A DNA stretch of 64,000 nt from Oceanitalea stevensii. GTDB taxonomy: Bacteria; Actinomycetota; Actinomycetes; Actinomycetales; Actinomycetaceae. Both the position numbers and the translations under genes were made by a program. Positions 27,601 to 33,919 of this stretch are shown piece after piece. Every line of letters starts with the position of its first letter. Position 1 is the stretch's first letter. Location: the NCBI RefSeq assembly GCF_014837105.1, contig NZ_JACSPO010000005.1, positions 168,368 to 232,367 on the forward strand. The letters are read 5' to 3'. The notes under the pieces were generated by a model, which saw only the letters and a program-made list of their open reading frames with translations, had not been told where the DNA came from and did not search any database.

Positions 27601-28976
27601 GGCTGCAGGGTGACGCCGAGGTCGGCGATCTGGACGTCGGCGCCGATGCCGGGCTGGCCGGTCCCGTAGCAGCGGTAGGCGCTCCAGCCGGACAGGTCGA
27701 CGGGCTCGCTGCCGTAGTTGCCGAGCTCGAAGAACTCGTCGTTCCCGCCCGCGGGGCCGCCGGCCGCGATCTCGCTGAGCCGCACGTCCCGGAGGCCCGC
27801 GAAGGTGGGCGCGGGGGCGTAGTCGGTCGTGGGGTCGTCAACACCGGGGGTGCGGGTGGCGGTGACGACGAAGTCGGTGAGGTTGTCGCCGGTGTCGGCG
27901 ACGCGCTGGTAGGTGGTGCCGTCGAAGTGGTTGAGCTTCTGGTCGACCGGCGAGCCCGCGGTGCAGGGGCTGTTGCGGTTGTCGTAGACACCGACGCGGT
28001 CGACGATCTCGTCCTCGCCCGTGAGGAGCATGACGCCGAAGTCGCGCCAGTGCATCGAGGTGCCGTAGGTGACGTCGGCGTCGGCCGCGTACGTGCCGCC
28101 GTCGCGCGCCGCGAGGTAGCTGTCGCCGGGCTCGACGACCGACCCCTCGGGCAGCGCGCCGATCTGGAGGTACTGGGTGCCGTTCTCGCCGCAGCGGAAG
28201 AGCTGGTAGCCGCTCATGTCGACCGGCTCGTCGCCGTAGTTGGTGATCTCGACGTACTGGTCGGTGGTGCTCTGCGCGCCGCTGCTGTTGAGCTCGGAGA
28301 AGCGCAGCCCGTTGTCCACGGTGGCGACGTCCTGCTCGGTGACGTTGGGGGCGCCCACGGTGCGCGGCGCGACGACCCAGTCCCGCTCGATGTCGCCGGT
28401 GCTGCCCACGCGCTGGTGGGACTCGTCGAGGCGGTGCTGGAGGCCGCGCTGCAGCCACTGGTTCTCGACGTCGCAGTCGGTGGCGACGTCCTCGTGGTAG
28501 AAGCCGATAGCGTCCACGCGCTGGCCGCTGGCGTCCTCGATGAAGGCGCCGAAACCGAACTCGTGCAGGCTCGTGCCGTAGAAGGAGTCGGCCTCGTAGC
28601 CGGAGCCCTCCCGCGCCGTCGTGTACTGGTCCCCCGGCTCGAGGACGGTGCCGTCGGCCACGACCGCCTGCGGTCCGTACCCGCCGCCGGTCTGGCCGCA
28701 GCGGAAGACCTTCCACCCGGAGATGTCGACCGGGGTGGAGCTGTAGTTGGTGAGCTCGATGAAGTTCTTCGTCGAGTCGCGGTTGGCCTGCGTGGTGGCG
28801 CCGGCGCCACCGTTGGCGACCTCGCTGATGAGCACGGGCGAGCCCGGCTCGATGTCGTAGCGCATGGGAAGCAGCGCGGCTGCCGGGAGCGCGGCCCCCA
28901 GCGTCACCGCCCCCGCGGCACCCGCCGCGAGCAGCGCGCGGCCGGCACGGGAGAGCCGGTCATGTCGACGGAGCAT
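24666..28976 (-). CDS. Secreted LTD-metallophosphoesterase with C-terminal five-repeat domain (1436 aa)
   Basis: A signal peptide covers residues 1-32. Three lamin-tail domains follow (FIELTNYSSTPVDISGW, VEITNYGDEPVDMSGYQ and FELGNYGSEPVDLSGW). A calcineurin-like phosphoesterase lies at about 760-990 with TDTQ (Gln in place of the usual His), LTGDIIENW, GNHDNM, GVHSY and GGHYHG. An EP-repeat linker and five 45-residue GDWDGDG repeats close the protein. The family cleaves phosphoesters with two metal ions; the substrate is unknown, perhaps extracellular nucleotides or nucleic acid given the LTD domains, as in secreted nucleases. The first repeats are almost the same as those of the giant ThuA protein. 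ATG 28976 has an AAGGA site. The 5' leader is strongly structured. Confidence 0.9.
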   Translation of the reverse strand: MLRRHDRLSRAGRALLAAGAAGAVTLGAALPAAALLPMRYDIEPGSPVLISEVANGGAGATTQANRDSTKNFIELTNYSSTPVDISGWKVFRCGQTGGGYGPQAVVADGTVLEPGDQYTTAREGSGYEADSFYGTSLHEFGFGAFIEDASGQRVDAIGFYHEDVATDCDVENQWLQRGLQHRLDESHQRVGSTGDIERDWVVAPRTVGAPNVTEQDVATVDNGLRFSELNSSGAQSTTDQYVEITNYGDEPVDMSGYQLFRCGENGTQYLQIGALPEGSVVEPGDSYLAARDGGTYAADADVTYGTSMHWRDFGVMLLTGEDEIVDRVGVYDNRNSPCTAGSPVDQKLNHFDGTTYQRVADTGDNLTDFVVTATRTPGVDDPTTDYAPAPTFAGLRDVRLSEIAAGGPAGGNDEFFELGNYGSEPVDLSGWSAYRCYGTGQPGIGADVQIADLGVTLQPGETYVGVPTGAPAALRDIADGVYATGLNQTDGYGMYITDAEGTLVDAVASYDVTVDRYTPCGLGEETRNWTKDDLGESYTRAQATGDNELDFVVTAERTPGELRDAEYVDPTEPLPGELDPVSVETNHVPGTPSVSTADDGATTVTTADEGGTSLEVTARVADLRDSADVVVRQGASPDAVPATLEVDGEELVEEPGEVTGTDGFPFQRFEVPTDGPVEVVWTGTATPRNELQLLLWADGAWQPLETAVPSADGALTLVGEVPASAVVDGVAHVMVIDGPRTSGGLLDEVGVQDNAFADPGSYDVAINHMTDTQFLAEGFRDVFRQMVTWVVANADARHIGYNTLTGDIIENWINGNNAEERADREFQAAQDIMSLLNDAQIPNGVLPGNHDNMWGHNNDKYNDYFPVSMYEDEPWYGEPWAPEDNSAHTDYFSAGGTDFLSISLPYRPSDEQLAWASEQAAAHPDHSVVLGVHSYLHTSGEREDIDNRYTATGNDVWETVVAPNDNVFLVLGGHYHGVSTMYGDPVTGEQTDATEVSPDVVAVSNVGATGRTVVEMLADYQGYRSTQAEDPTVTREDMLDRDTGFQRLLQLDLDAGLMAVNAYSPTLETFEAWRYDEPAFRGENARYDATDEELVVEIDLVRSTTLRPTAFAVTAPSTEVVSASAAPGEAVTVPLAATDVDQLWFARVADDDGNVVTSLPLVLPAETDEPEPEPEPEPEPEPEPEPVDRRTAEFHLSNTWRGSTDVHFMYGRWADEVYIGDWDADGRDTVAVRRGNEFHVANGVAGGAPDDVFRYGREGDTVLVGDWDGDGTDTFAVRRGAEYHVKNSLNPGDADTVFRYGRADDEVLVGSWNGAGGDTFAVRRGQVYHVRNSLTGGPADVVFPYGKADDVVLAGDWDGDGRDSFAVQRGRTYHVNNALRGGDADTVVTFGREGDEVHVGDWDGNGSDTIGVRRPRGEAPAAAGSTKDVTALTKAG

Positions 28977-28982
28977 GACGTC

Positions 28983-29051
28983 CTTTCGGTCGTGAGCAGG
29001 GCAGGCGTGTACCTGCCGAGCGTCATGCTTGCGGGGCAAGACGACCGAAAA
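28983..29051 (-). promoter_or_regulatory. Structured 5' leader of the phosphoesterase gene
   Basis: A perfect 10-bp inverted repeat (28984-28993 with 29041-29050) encloses a 6-bp hairpin GGCAGG/CCTGCC (29000-29005, 29012-29017). In the mRNA the outer 3' arm runs into the AAGGA ribosome-binding site. This could tune translation or stabilise the message. Confidence 0.5.
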
Positions 29052-29081
29052 GTGGACCCTGTGTGACCGGTGGATGAACGC

Positions 29082-30083
29082 CTAGCGTTCGGCGAGGTCC
29101 TTCTTGAGCGTGGTCCAACGCTCGCGCGCGGCTTCGGCGTGAGAGGCGAGGAGTTCCGTTCGCGGCATCCGATCGCTCGGAACCTGGAGCCTTTGTCCGT
29201 TGAGCGGCTCGAGTGAGGGGTACCTGTCGAGCAGCGCTGGCGCGACGTGCGCCCGCGCATCGTCAGGGTCGACGAGCAGGAGCATCGAGTCGAAGAGTCT
29301 ATGGACGTCCTTCCGGAGCAGAAGGCCACCTCGCTCCTCGTGGACGGGCCGGGCGGCGTACGAGTAGAGGTGGGCAGCGTCGAGCACCTCCCGGGGCTGC
29401 CGCCCGGTCACCGCGCACACTTCGCCGAAGCGGTCGAGCAGCTTGCCGCGAAACTCGTCCTGGAAGCGGCGCACCCTCACGCGCGTCTCGCGCAGCCCGC
29501 CCTGCCGGACCCATTCACCCGGGTCTTCGAACTCGACCACTAGGTCGGTAGGGACGCCCTGGTGGATGTCGATGTAGGAACGCGCAGCCGTCGGATCGAG
29601 CCGGCGAATCGCGTTCTGCTGATCCTTCATCGCGAACACGGGCCGGAGGTCCCGCACAGGTACCGGCGCGCCGAACTCGATCCAATTGTCTCCGTAGTAG
29701 GCGGAGAACTCTGTCACGTCGATCTCGACAGCAACGAGGACGTTCGACTCGTGTCCGCACCGGCCACACCGGAATCGCGGGGTCAGCGTCTTTCGTTCGA
29801 TCCACTTCGACGTGGAGCCGCAGCGTTCGCACGCACGCGCTTCCTTGATGCCAGGCCTGGACACCACGGCAGACACGACACCCCAGCCATAGACGAGGTG
29901 CTGGTCGCGCATGACGAGAACGTCGCCCTGGCGGATCTGGCGTGAGTTCGGCACACGAGAATCGAAGTCATACCGCTCGCCGATGACGTCGCCGTAGATG
30001 TTCGCGAACGGGTCACTGAACTGCCGGGTGAAGCAACTCCAGAATGTCGCCACACCCGCTGGCTCCGGTGGCGACATTCGCAT
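29082..30083 (-). CDS. HNH endonuclease with N-terminal EVE/PUA-like domain (restriction-type defence protein)
   Basis: This 333-residue protein has three visible parts. Residues about 20-75 (IYGDVIGERYDFDSRVPNSRQIRQGDVLVMRDQHLVYGWGVV, read in pieces) follow the pattern of EVE/PUA-like domains that recognise modified bases in modification-dependent restriction enzymes. Residues 82-112 form a four-Cys zinc ribbon (CERCGS, CGRCGH). Residues about 225-275 form an HNH_2 nuclease (CAVTGRQ, LDAAHLYSY, GLLLRKDVHRLFDS). It probably cuts modified phage DNA; this is inferred from architecture. It stands alone with no methyltransferase beside it, next to a tRNA-Ser, and by eye is less GC-rich than its neighbours, which suggests transfer. 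Start is ATG 30083 or 30077; neither has a strong ribosome site. Confidence 0.87.
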   Translation of the reverse strand: MRMSPPEPAGVATFWSCFTRQFSDPFANIYGDVIGERYDFDSRVPNSRQIRQGDVLVMRDQHLVYGWGVVSAVVSRPGIKEARACERCGSTSKWIERKTLTPRFRCGRCGHESNVLVAVEIDVTEFSAYYGDNWIEFGAPVPVRDLRPVFAMKDQQNAIRRLDPTAARSYIDIHQGVPTDLVVEFEDPGEWVRQGGLRETRVRVRRFQDEFRGKLLDRFGEVCAVTGRQPREVLDAAHLYSYAARPVHEERGGLLLRKDVHRLFDSMLLLVDPDDARAHVAPALLDRYPSLEPLNGQRLQVPSDRMPRTELLASHAEAARERWTTLKKDLAER

Positions 30084-30168
30084 GTGCAGAGCTCACCACA
30101 GTCATGCCAGTCAGAACAAGGACATCAGTTTGGCCGACAGGACAGCATGTCGCCCGTCCCGCAACGCA

Positions 30169-30210
30169 CGAAGGGCCCGCAGCCGGCGAGATTCGCGGCG
30201 GGGCCCTTCG
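30169..30210 (-). terminator. Terminator after tRNA-Ser(GCT)
   Basis: CGAAGGGCCC (30169-30178) pairs perfectly with GGGCCCTTCG (30201-30210), beginning 8 bases after the tRNA 3' end. The 22-base loop can form a further GC-rich stem. The remaining part, 30084-30168, shows nothing recognisable. Confidence 0.75.
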
Positions 30211-30218
30211 GACACGAG

Positions 30219-30307
30219 CGGAGACGGTGGGATTTGAACCCACGGACGGGTTGCCCCGTCACGGCCTTAGCAGGGCCGCGCACTAGACCTGACTATGCGA
30301 CGTCTCC
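30219..30307 (-). tRNA. tRNA-Ser (anticodon GCT)
   Basis: This is a class II tRNA on the reverse strand with acceptor GGAGACG/CGTCTCC, anticodon loop CTGCTAA (anticodon GCT), a long variable arm (GACGGGGCAACCCGTC) and T-arm GTGGGTTCAAATCCCAC. The discriminator is G, and CCA is not encoded. It decodes AGC/AGU serine codons. Confidence 0.95.
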
Positions 30308-30366
30308 AAGGGTCATGCGCCACCCAAGATACCCGGAGACGCGCGCGCGTCCAAAGCGCGTCGTCG

Positions 30367-31617
30367 TCAGCGGTCGAAGGCCCAGTTCTTGTCGGTCAGC
30401 ATGCGGGCTACGGCGAGCCCCACGCCCAGCCCCATGACGACGAACGTCGCCTCCACGCCGTTGCCCAGCGCCTGCGCCACCTCACCCTCGTTGAGGTGCA
30501 CGAGGGACCGGTAGATCATCACGCCCGGCACCATGATGACGACGGCGGGGACCGAGAGCGTCACCCGCGAGGCCCGCCCGCGGGAGGCGGCGAGCGCCGC
30601 GAGCAGCCCGATGACGCATGCCGCCGCCAGCGACGCCGCCTGCGGCGCGACCCCTGCCTCGACGAGGTAGATCCGCGCCGGGTTGGCGATCCCGCCGATG
30701 ACCGCCGCGACGCACGCGGCGCGCGGGGTGGAGTTGAAGAGCATGGCGAAGCCCGCAGCCGCGACGGCACTGGCCACCACCCGCAGCGCGAGGAGGAGCG
30801 GGCCGGCGAGCGCCGTCGTCGTCGTCCCGTCGAGCTCGAGCGCGGCCACCCACGACACCGCCCACACGCTCATCCCGGCCGACAGGAGCGTGACGGTGAC
30901 GTACGCGAGCCGCGCGACGCCGGCGGACAGGTCCATGCGGACGAGGTCGAGCACGCCGGTGACGAGCGGGAAGCCGGGAACGAGGTAGAGGACCGCGGAG
31001 ATGAGGCCGGCCTCGTGCGAGGCGTCGGCGACGCCGAGCTCCTCGAGCCCGAGGACGATCCCCACGTACACGCTGCTCGACAGCGCCGCCGCGAGCGCCG
31101 TCATCGCGAACTTGTTGAGGCGCGCGTGCTGCATCCGCCGGCGCACCGTCTGGCCCAGTCCCGCGGCCACGAGCACGGCGGCGCAGACGATGGGCCCGCC
31201 GTTGTTGAGGAAGGCGAAGGCCGCGCACGCCAGCGCTACGGCGAGCGCGTTGAGGACGGCGCCGTAGCGCGGGGGCGTGCGCTCGGCCCGTTCCAGGGCC
31301 TCCTCGAGCTCGGTCACGGGCTGGCCGGGGCGCAGGCGCTCGACGACGCCGGCGAGCGCGTCGATCCGGTCGGCGTTGACGCCCACCTCACGCTGCTCGA
31401 CGACCTCGGTGCGCACCTGCTCGCCGTCGCGCGCGGTGGTGGTGATCTCGGTGAGCGTCACCTGCGCGCGGTGGTGGTGCAGGCCGAGGGCGGTGGCCGC
31501 CCGCCGCATCGAGTCCTTGACCCGGTAGGAGCCGGCGCCTGCGGCGAGCAGCATCGACCCGAGCCGGAGGACGGCAGCCGACCTGCGCTCGAGGGAGTGT
31601 TCGGGAGCGTCCTGCAC
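30367..31617 (-). CDS. ThrE-type threonine/serine exporter family protein
   Basis: This 416-residue membrane protein combines the soluble-start ThrE domain (DUF1212; MLLAAGAGSYRVKDSMRRAA, then helices with CAAFAFLNNG and HARLNKFAMTALAAALSS) and the C-terminal ThrE_2 domain (DUF3815; GGIANPARIYL, VPAVVIMVPGVMIYRSL). It has about ten hydrophobic segments. Members export threonine and serine in corynebacteria. The GTG at 31617 is chosen because a CATGAT -10 box lies 6 bases upstream and the family match starts soon after. It is divergent from a small membrane gene 81 bases away and lies between two tRNA-Ser genes. Confidence 0.88.
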   Translation of the reverse strand: MQDAPEHSLERRSAAVLRLGSMLLAAGAGSYRVKDSMRRAATALGLHHHRAQVTLTEITTTARDGEQVRTEVVEQREVGVNADRIDALAGVVERLRPGQPVTELEEALERAERTPPRYGAVLNALAVALACAAFAFLNNGGPIVCAAVLVAAGLGQTVRRRMQHARLNKFAMTALAAALSSSVYVGIVLGLEELGVADASHEAGLISAVLYLVPGFPLVTGVLDLVRMDLSAGVARLAYVTVTLLSAGMSVWAVSWVAALELDGTTTTALAGPLLLALRVVASAVAAAGFAMLFNSTPRAACVAAVIGGIANPARIYLVEAGVAPQAASLAAACVIGLLAALAASRGRASRVTLSVPAVVIMVPGVMIYRSLVHLNEGEVAQALGNGVEATFVVMGLGVGLAVARMLTDKNWAFDR

Positions 31618-31623
31618 CGGACC

Positions 31624-31629
31624 ATCATG
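31624..31629 (-). promoter_or_regulatory. Leaderless -10 box CATGAT for the ThrE-type gene
   Basis: CATGAT (reverse strand), close to TATGAT, ends 6 bases before the GTG at 31617; no ribosome-binding site is present. Confidence 0.5.
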
Positions 31630-31686
31630 CCGGGCGACGACGACGGCGCCACGGGTCGTCCGCCCCACGGCCGGCGGGCCGCGTGC

Positions 31687-31692
31687 GAGACT
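31687..31692 (+). promoter_or_regulatory. Possible leaderless -10 box GAGACT
   Basis: GAGACT ends 6 bases before the ATG at 31699; only the first base deviates from TANNNT. Confidence 0.4.
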
Positions 31693-31698
31693 TCCGTC

Positions 31699-31878
31699 AT
31701 GCGACGCAACAGCCTCCTGACGATCCTTCTCGTCATCGCCGCCGTCGTGCTGGCGTGGTGGCTGGTGGGCGTCCTGTTCAGCGCGGTGTGGTTCCTCGTG
31801 CGGCTCGTCGTCGTGCTCGTCGTCGCCCTCGTCCTCTACCTCGCGCTGCGCTCCTGGTTGACCACCGACAGACGCTGA
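31699..31878 (+). CDS. Small two-helix membrane protein (59 aa)
   Basis: This 59-residue protein starts MRRNSLL and consists of two hydrophobic stretches (about residues 6-26 and 28-50, containing WWLVGVLFSAVWFLVRL) and a short polar tail RSWLTTDRR. The pattern fits small actinobacterial inner-membrane proteins of unknown function. It lies between the divergent ThrE-type gene and the PepSY lipoprotein gene, 44 bases before the latter. The match of a positively charged start to a leaderless-type -10 box supports a real gene, but there is no recognised family. Confidence 0.6.
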   Translation: MRRNSLLTILLVIAAVVLAWWLVGVLFSAVWFLVRLVVVLVVALVLYLALRSWLTTDRR

Positions 31879-31909
31879 CCCTCCGGGTGCGACCCTCCGG
31901 CCCCGCTGA

Positions 31910-31915
31910 GACGCT
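31910..31915 (+). promoter_or_regulatory. Possible leaderless -10 box GACGCT
   Basis: GACGCT ends 7 bases before the ATG at 31923, the same hexamer and layout as before the ABC ATPase at 803. Confidence 0.4.
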
Positions 31916-31922
31916 GGAGGGC

Positions 31923-32507
31923 ATGAGGCGATCCGTGCGCGTGACCGCAATTGCCGCCCTGACGGCGGGCTTCGTCGTCGGCTGCACGAGTGCTGACGAC
32001 CCGCCTGCGGACGAGGGCACGACGAGCGACGGCATCGTCACCGACCGTGAGCCCGACAACCCCGAGTTCTCCCCCGGTGAGGAGGAGTCGCCCGAACCCG
32101 TCCCCGGCGAGGACGGCGCTGCCAATGCGCTGAGCACCGCCGCCGAGGAGCTCGGGGGGCAGGCCTTCAGCGTGGACCGCAGCGACGACGACGGCGAGGA
32201 GCTGTGGCAGGTGTCGGTCGCCGTCGGGGACGAGGAGGTCGAGGTGCACGTGTCCGTCGACGGCAACGAGATCGTCCACGAGGGCGAGCGTGAGCCGCTC
32301 GAGGACGAGGACCGCCGCCGGCTGGAGGAGGCGTCGATCTCCGCCGCGGAGGCCGCGACCACCGCCGCCACCGAGATGAGCGCGGCCGTCGAGGAGGTCG
32401 ACCTCAACGAGCACCTCGGGACCGTCGTGTGGGACGTCGAGCTCCTGTCGACCGACGGCGCGATGACCGAGGTGCGCGTCGACGCGACGACGGGCGAGGT
32501 TCTCTGA
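31923..32507 (+). CDS. PepSY-domain lipoprotein
   Basis: This 194-residue lipoprotein has a signal peptide MRRSVRVTAIAALTAGFVVG with Cys at residue 21 (lipobox VVGC), a long acidic Ser/Pro/Glu-rich spacer to about residue 60, then two PepSY-like units. The second is clear: AAEAATTAATEM, HLGTVVWDVELLSTDGAMTEVRVDATTGEVL. PepSY domains often modulate proteases or bind ligands on the outside of the membrane. It is the last gene before tRNA-Ser(TGA), with no terminator obvious in the 90-base gap (32508-32597). Confidence 0.85.
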   Translation: MRRSVRVTAIAALTAGFVVGCTSADDPPADEGTTSDGIVTDREPDNPEFSPGEEESPEPVPGEDGAANALSTAAEELGGQAFSVDRSDDDGEELWQVSVAVGDEEVEVHVSVDGNEIVHEGEREPLEDEDRRRLEEASISAAEAATTAATEMSAAVEEVDLNEHLGTVVWDVELLSTDGAMTEVRVDATTGEVL

Positions 32508-32597
32508 CCGCCTGACGTTGCGTCGCATTTTCGGCTCCGAGGAGGGGCGCCAGAAAGGGCGACCGGATCGGAAAGTGCGCGGCAAGCGGGGTGCTGG

Positions 32598-32682
32598 CGG
32601 AGGGCAAGGGATTCGAACCCTTGGTGGGTTGCCCCACAACGGTTTTCAAGACCGTCACATTCGGCCGCTCTGTCAGCCCTCC
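32598..32682 (-). tRNA. tRNA-Ser (anticodon TGA)
   Basis: This class II tRNA on the reverse strand has acceptor GGAGGGC/GCCCTCC, anticodon stem ACGGT/ACCGT with loop CTTGAAA (anticodon TGA), variable arm TGTGGGGCAACCCACC and T-arm AAGGGTTCGAATCCCTT. The discriminator is G and CCA is absent. It decodes UCN serine codons. Confidence 0.95.
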
Positions 32683-32746
32683 CTGCCGCAGGCCTCTCGG
32701 CGCCACGGCGCGACCAGTCTACGCAGCGCGTGAGACCGGATTGCGG

Positions 32747-32752
32747 TAGGCA
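32747..32752 (+). promoter_or_regulatory. Leaderless -10 box TAGGCA
   Basis: TAGGCA ends 6 bases before the ATG at 32759; the last base departs from TANNNT. Confidence 0.45.
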
Positions 32753-32758
32753 AGAGGC

Positions 32759-33730
32759 ATGCGCGCCATCACCGTCTCCGCCGACTCCCGTCTCGAGCTC
32801 ACCGAGGTGCCCGACCCCTCACCGGGCCACGGCGAGGTCGTTCTCGACGTCGCTGCTGCCGGGCTAAACCGTGCCGACGTGCTCCAGCGGGCCGGCCACT
32901 ACCCACCGCCGCCCGGGGCCAGCGACATCATCGGGCTCGAGGTCTCCGGGACCGTGGGGGAGCTCGGTGAGGGCGTGGCCGGGTGGCAGGTGGGCGACCG
33001 TGTCTGCGCGCTTCTCGCCGGAGGCGGGTACGCCGAGCGGGTGGCCGTGCCGGCCGGGCAGCTGCTGCCGGTGCCCGCGGGCACGGACCTCGTCGACGCC
33101 GCCGCCCTGCCCGAGGCCGTGTGCACGGCCTGGTGGAACCTCGTGGACGTCGGTGGCCTGCGCGCCGGCCAGACGGTCCTCATCCACGGCGGCTCCGGCG
33201 GGGTGGGCTCCGCGGCCATCCAGCTCAGCCGCGCCCTCGGTGCGCGCGTCCTCACAACGGCGGGCGGCCCGGACCGGGCCGCGCGGTGCGAGGAGCTGGG
33301 CGCCGACGTCGCCATCGACTACCACGGCGACGTCCCCGCCGCGGTGGAGGAGGCCACCGGCGGCACGGGCGCCGACGTCATCCTCGACGTCCTCGGCGCG
33401 GGCGGGCTTGCCGACAACGTCGCCATGCTCGCCACCGGTGGGCGCCTCGTGGTGATCGGCACGCAGCGCGGCACCCGCGGCGAGGTCGACCTCATGGCGC
33501 TCATGCGCAAGCGCGCGAGCGTCCACGGCACCACCCTGCGTGCCCGGCCGCTCGGGGAGAAGGCCGCGATCGTCACGGCGGTCCGCGAGCGGGTGTGGCC
33601 GATGCTCGAGGACGGCCGGCTCCGCGCCGTCGTCCACGAGCGGTTGCCGCTCGCGGAGGCGGAGCGGGCGCACGAGCTGCTCGACTCGGGTGAGGTCTTC
33701 GGCAAGCTCCTGCTCGTCACCGGCACCTGA
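32759..33730 (+). CDS. NAD(P)H-quinone oxidoreductase (zeta-crystallin/MDR family)
   Basis: This 323-residue cytosolic MDR-superfamily enzyme begins with a GroES-like domain (VLDVAAAGLNRADVLQRAGHYPPPPGASDIIGLEVSG) and lacks the catalytic-zinc cysteine, as expected for quinone reductases. The nucleotide-binding Rossmann domain contains GGSGGVGSAAIQLSRALGA and the late LVVIGTQRG. The residues MRAITVS at the start are normal for PIG3/QOR-type members. It would reduce quinones or activated alkenes with NADPH. The gene is alone, ends at the hairpin array 33743-33914 and converges on the ABC permease operon. Confidence 0.92.
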   Translation: MRAITVSADSRLELTEVPDPSPGHGEVVLDVAAAGLNRADVLQRAGHYPPPPGASDIIGLEVSGTVGELGEGVAGWQVGDRVCALLAGGGYAERVAVPAGQLLPVPAGTDLVDAAALPEAVCTAWWNLVDVGGLRAGQTVLIHGGSGGVGSAAIQLSRALGARVLTTAGGPDRAARCEELGADVAIDYHGDVPAAVEEATGGTGADVILDVLGAGGLADNVAMLATGGRLVVIGTQRGTRGEVDLMALMRKRASVHGTTLRARPLGEKAAIVTAVRERVWPMLEDGRLRAVVHERLPLAEAERAHELLDSGEVFGKLLLVTGT

Positions 33731-33742
33731 CGGGGCGGAATC

Positions 33743-33914
33743 CAGCTGTCGGCGCGAGTGGGGGGCGCCGCCGTCGGAACAACTCAGCTGTCGGCGCGAG
33801 TGTGGGGCGCCGTCGTCGGGAACAACTCAGCTGTCGGCGCGAGTGGGGGGGCGCCGCCGTCGGGAACAACTCAGCTGTCGGCGGGGTGGGGGTCCCCGCC
33901 GACAGCTGAGGTGT
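33743..33914. repeat. Hairpin array: four tandem CAGCTGTCGGCG arms (42-44 bp spacing) facing one complementary arm
   Basis: CAGCTGTCGGCG starts at 33743, 33785, 33828 and 33872, the last three preceded by AACAACT. One inverse arm (GCCGACAGCTGAG, 33898-33910) follows. It fills the gap between convergent genes (stops at 33730 and 33920), so termination in both directions is likely, with any of four left arms competing for one right arm. Confidence 0.85.
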
Positions 33915-33919
33915 TGCGG

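Noticed and set aside
28983..29051. Known riboswitch class in the phosphoesterase leader
   Set aside because: The stem-loop does not match any known riboswitch consensus; kept only as an undefined structured leader.
29082..33730. Integrated element between the tRNA genes
   Set aside because: No integrase, no direct repeat of tRNA ends and no other mobile genes were seen. Only the HNH gene looks foreign.
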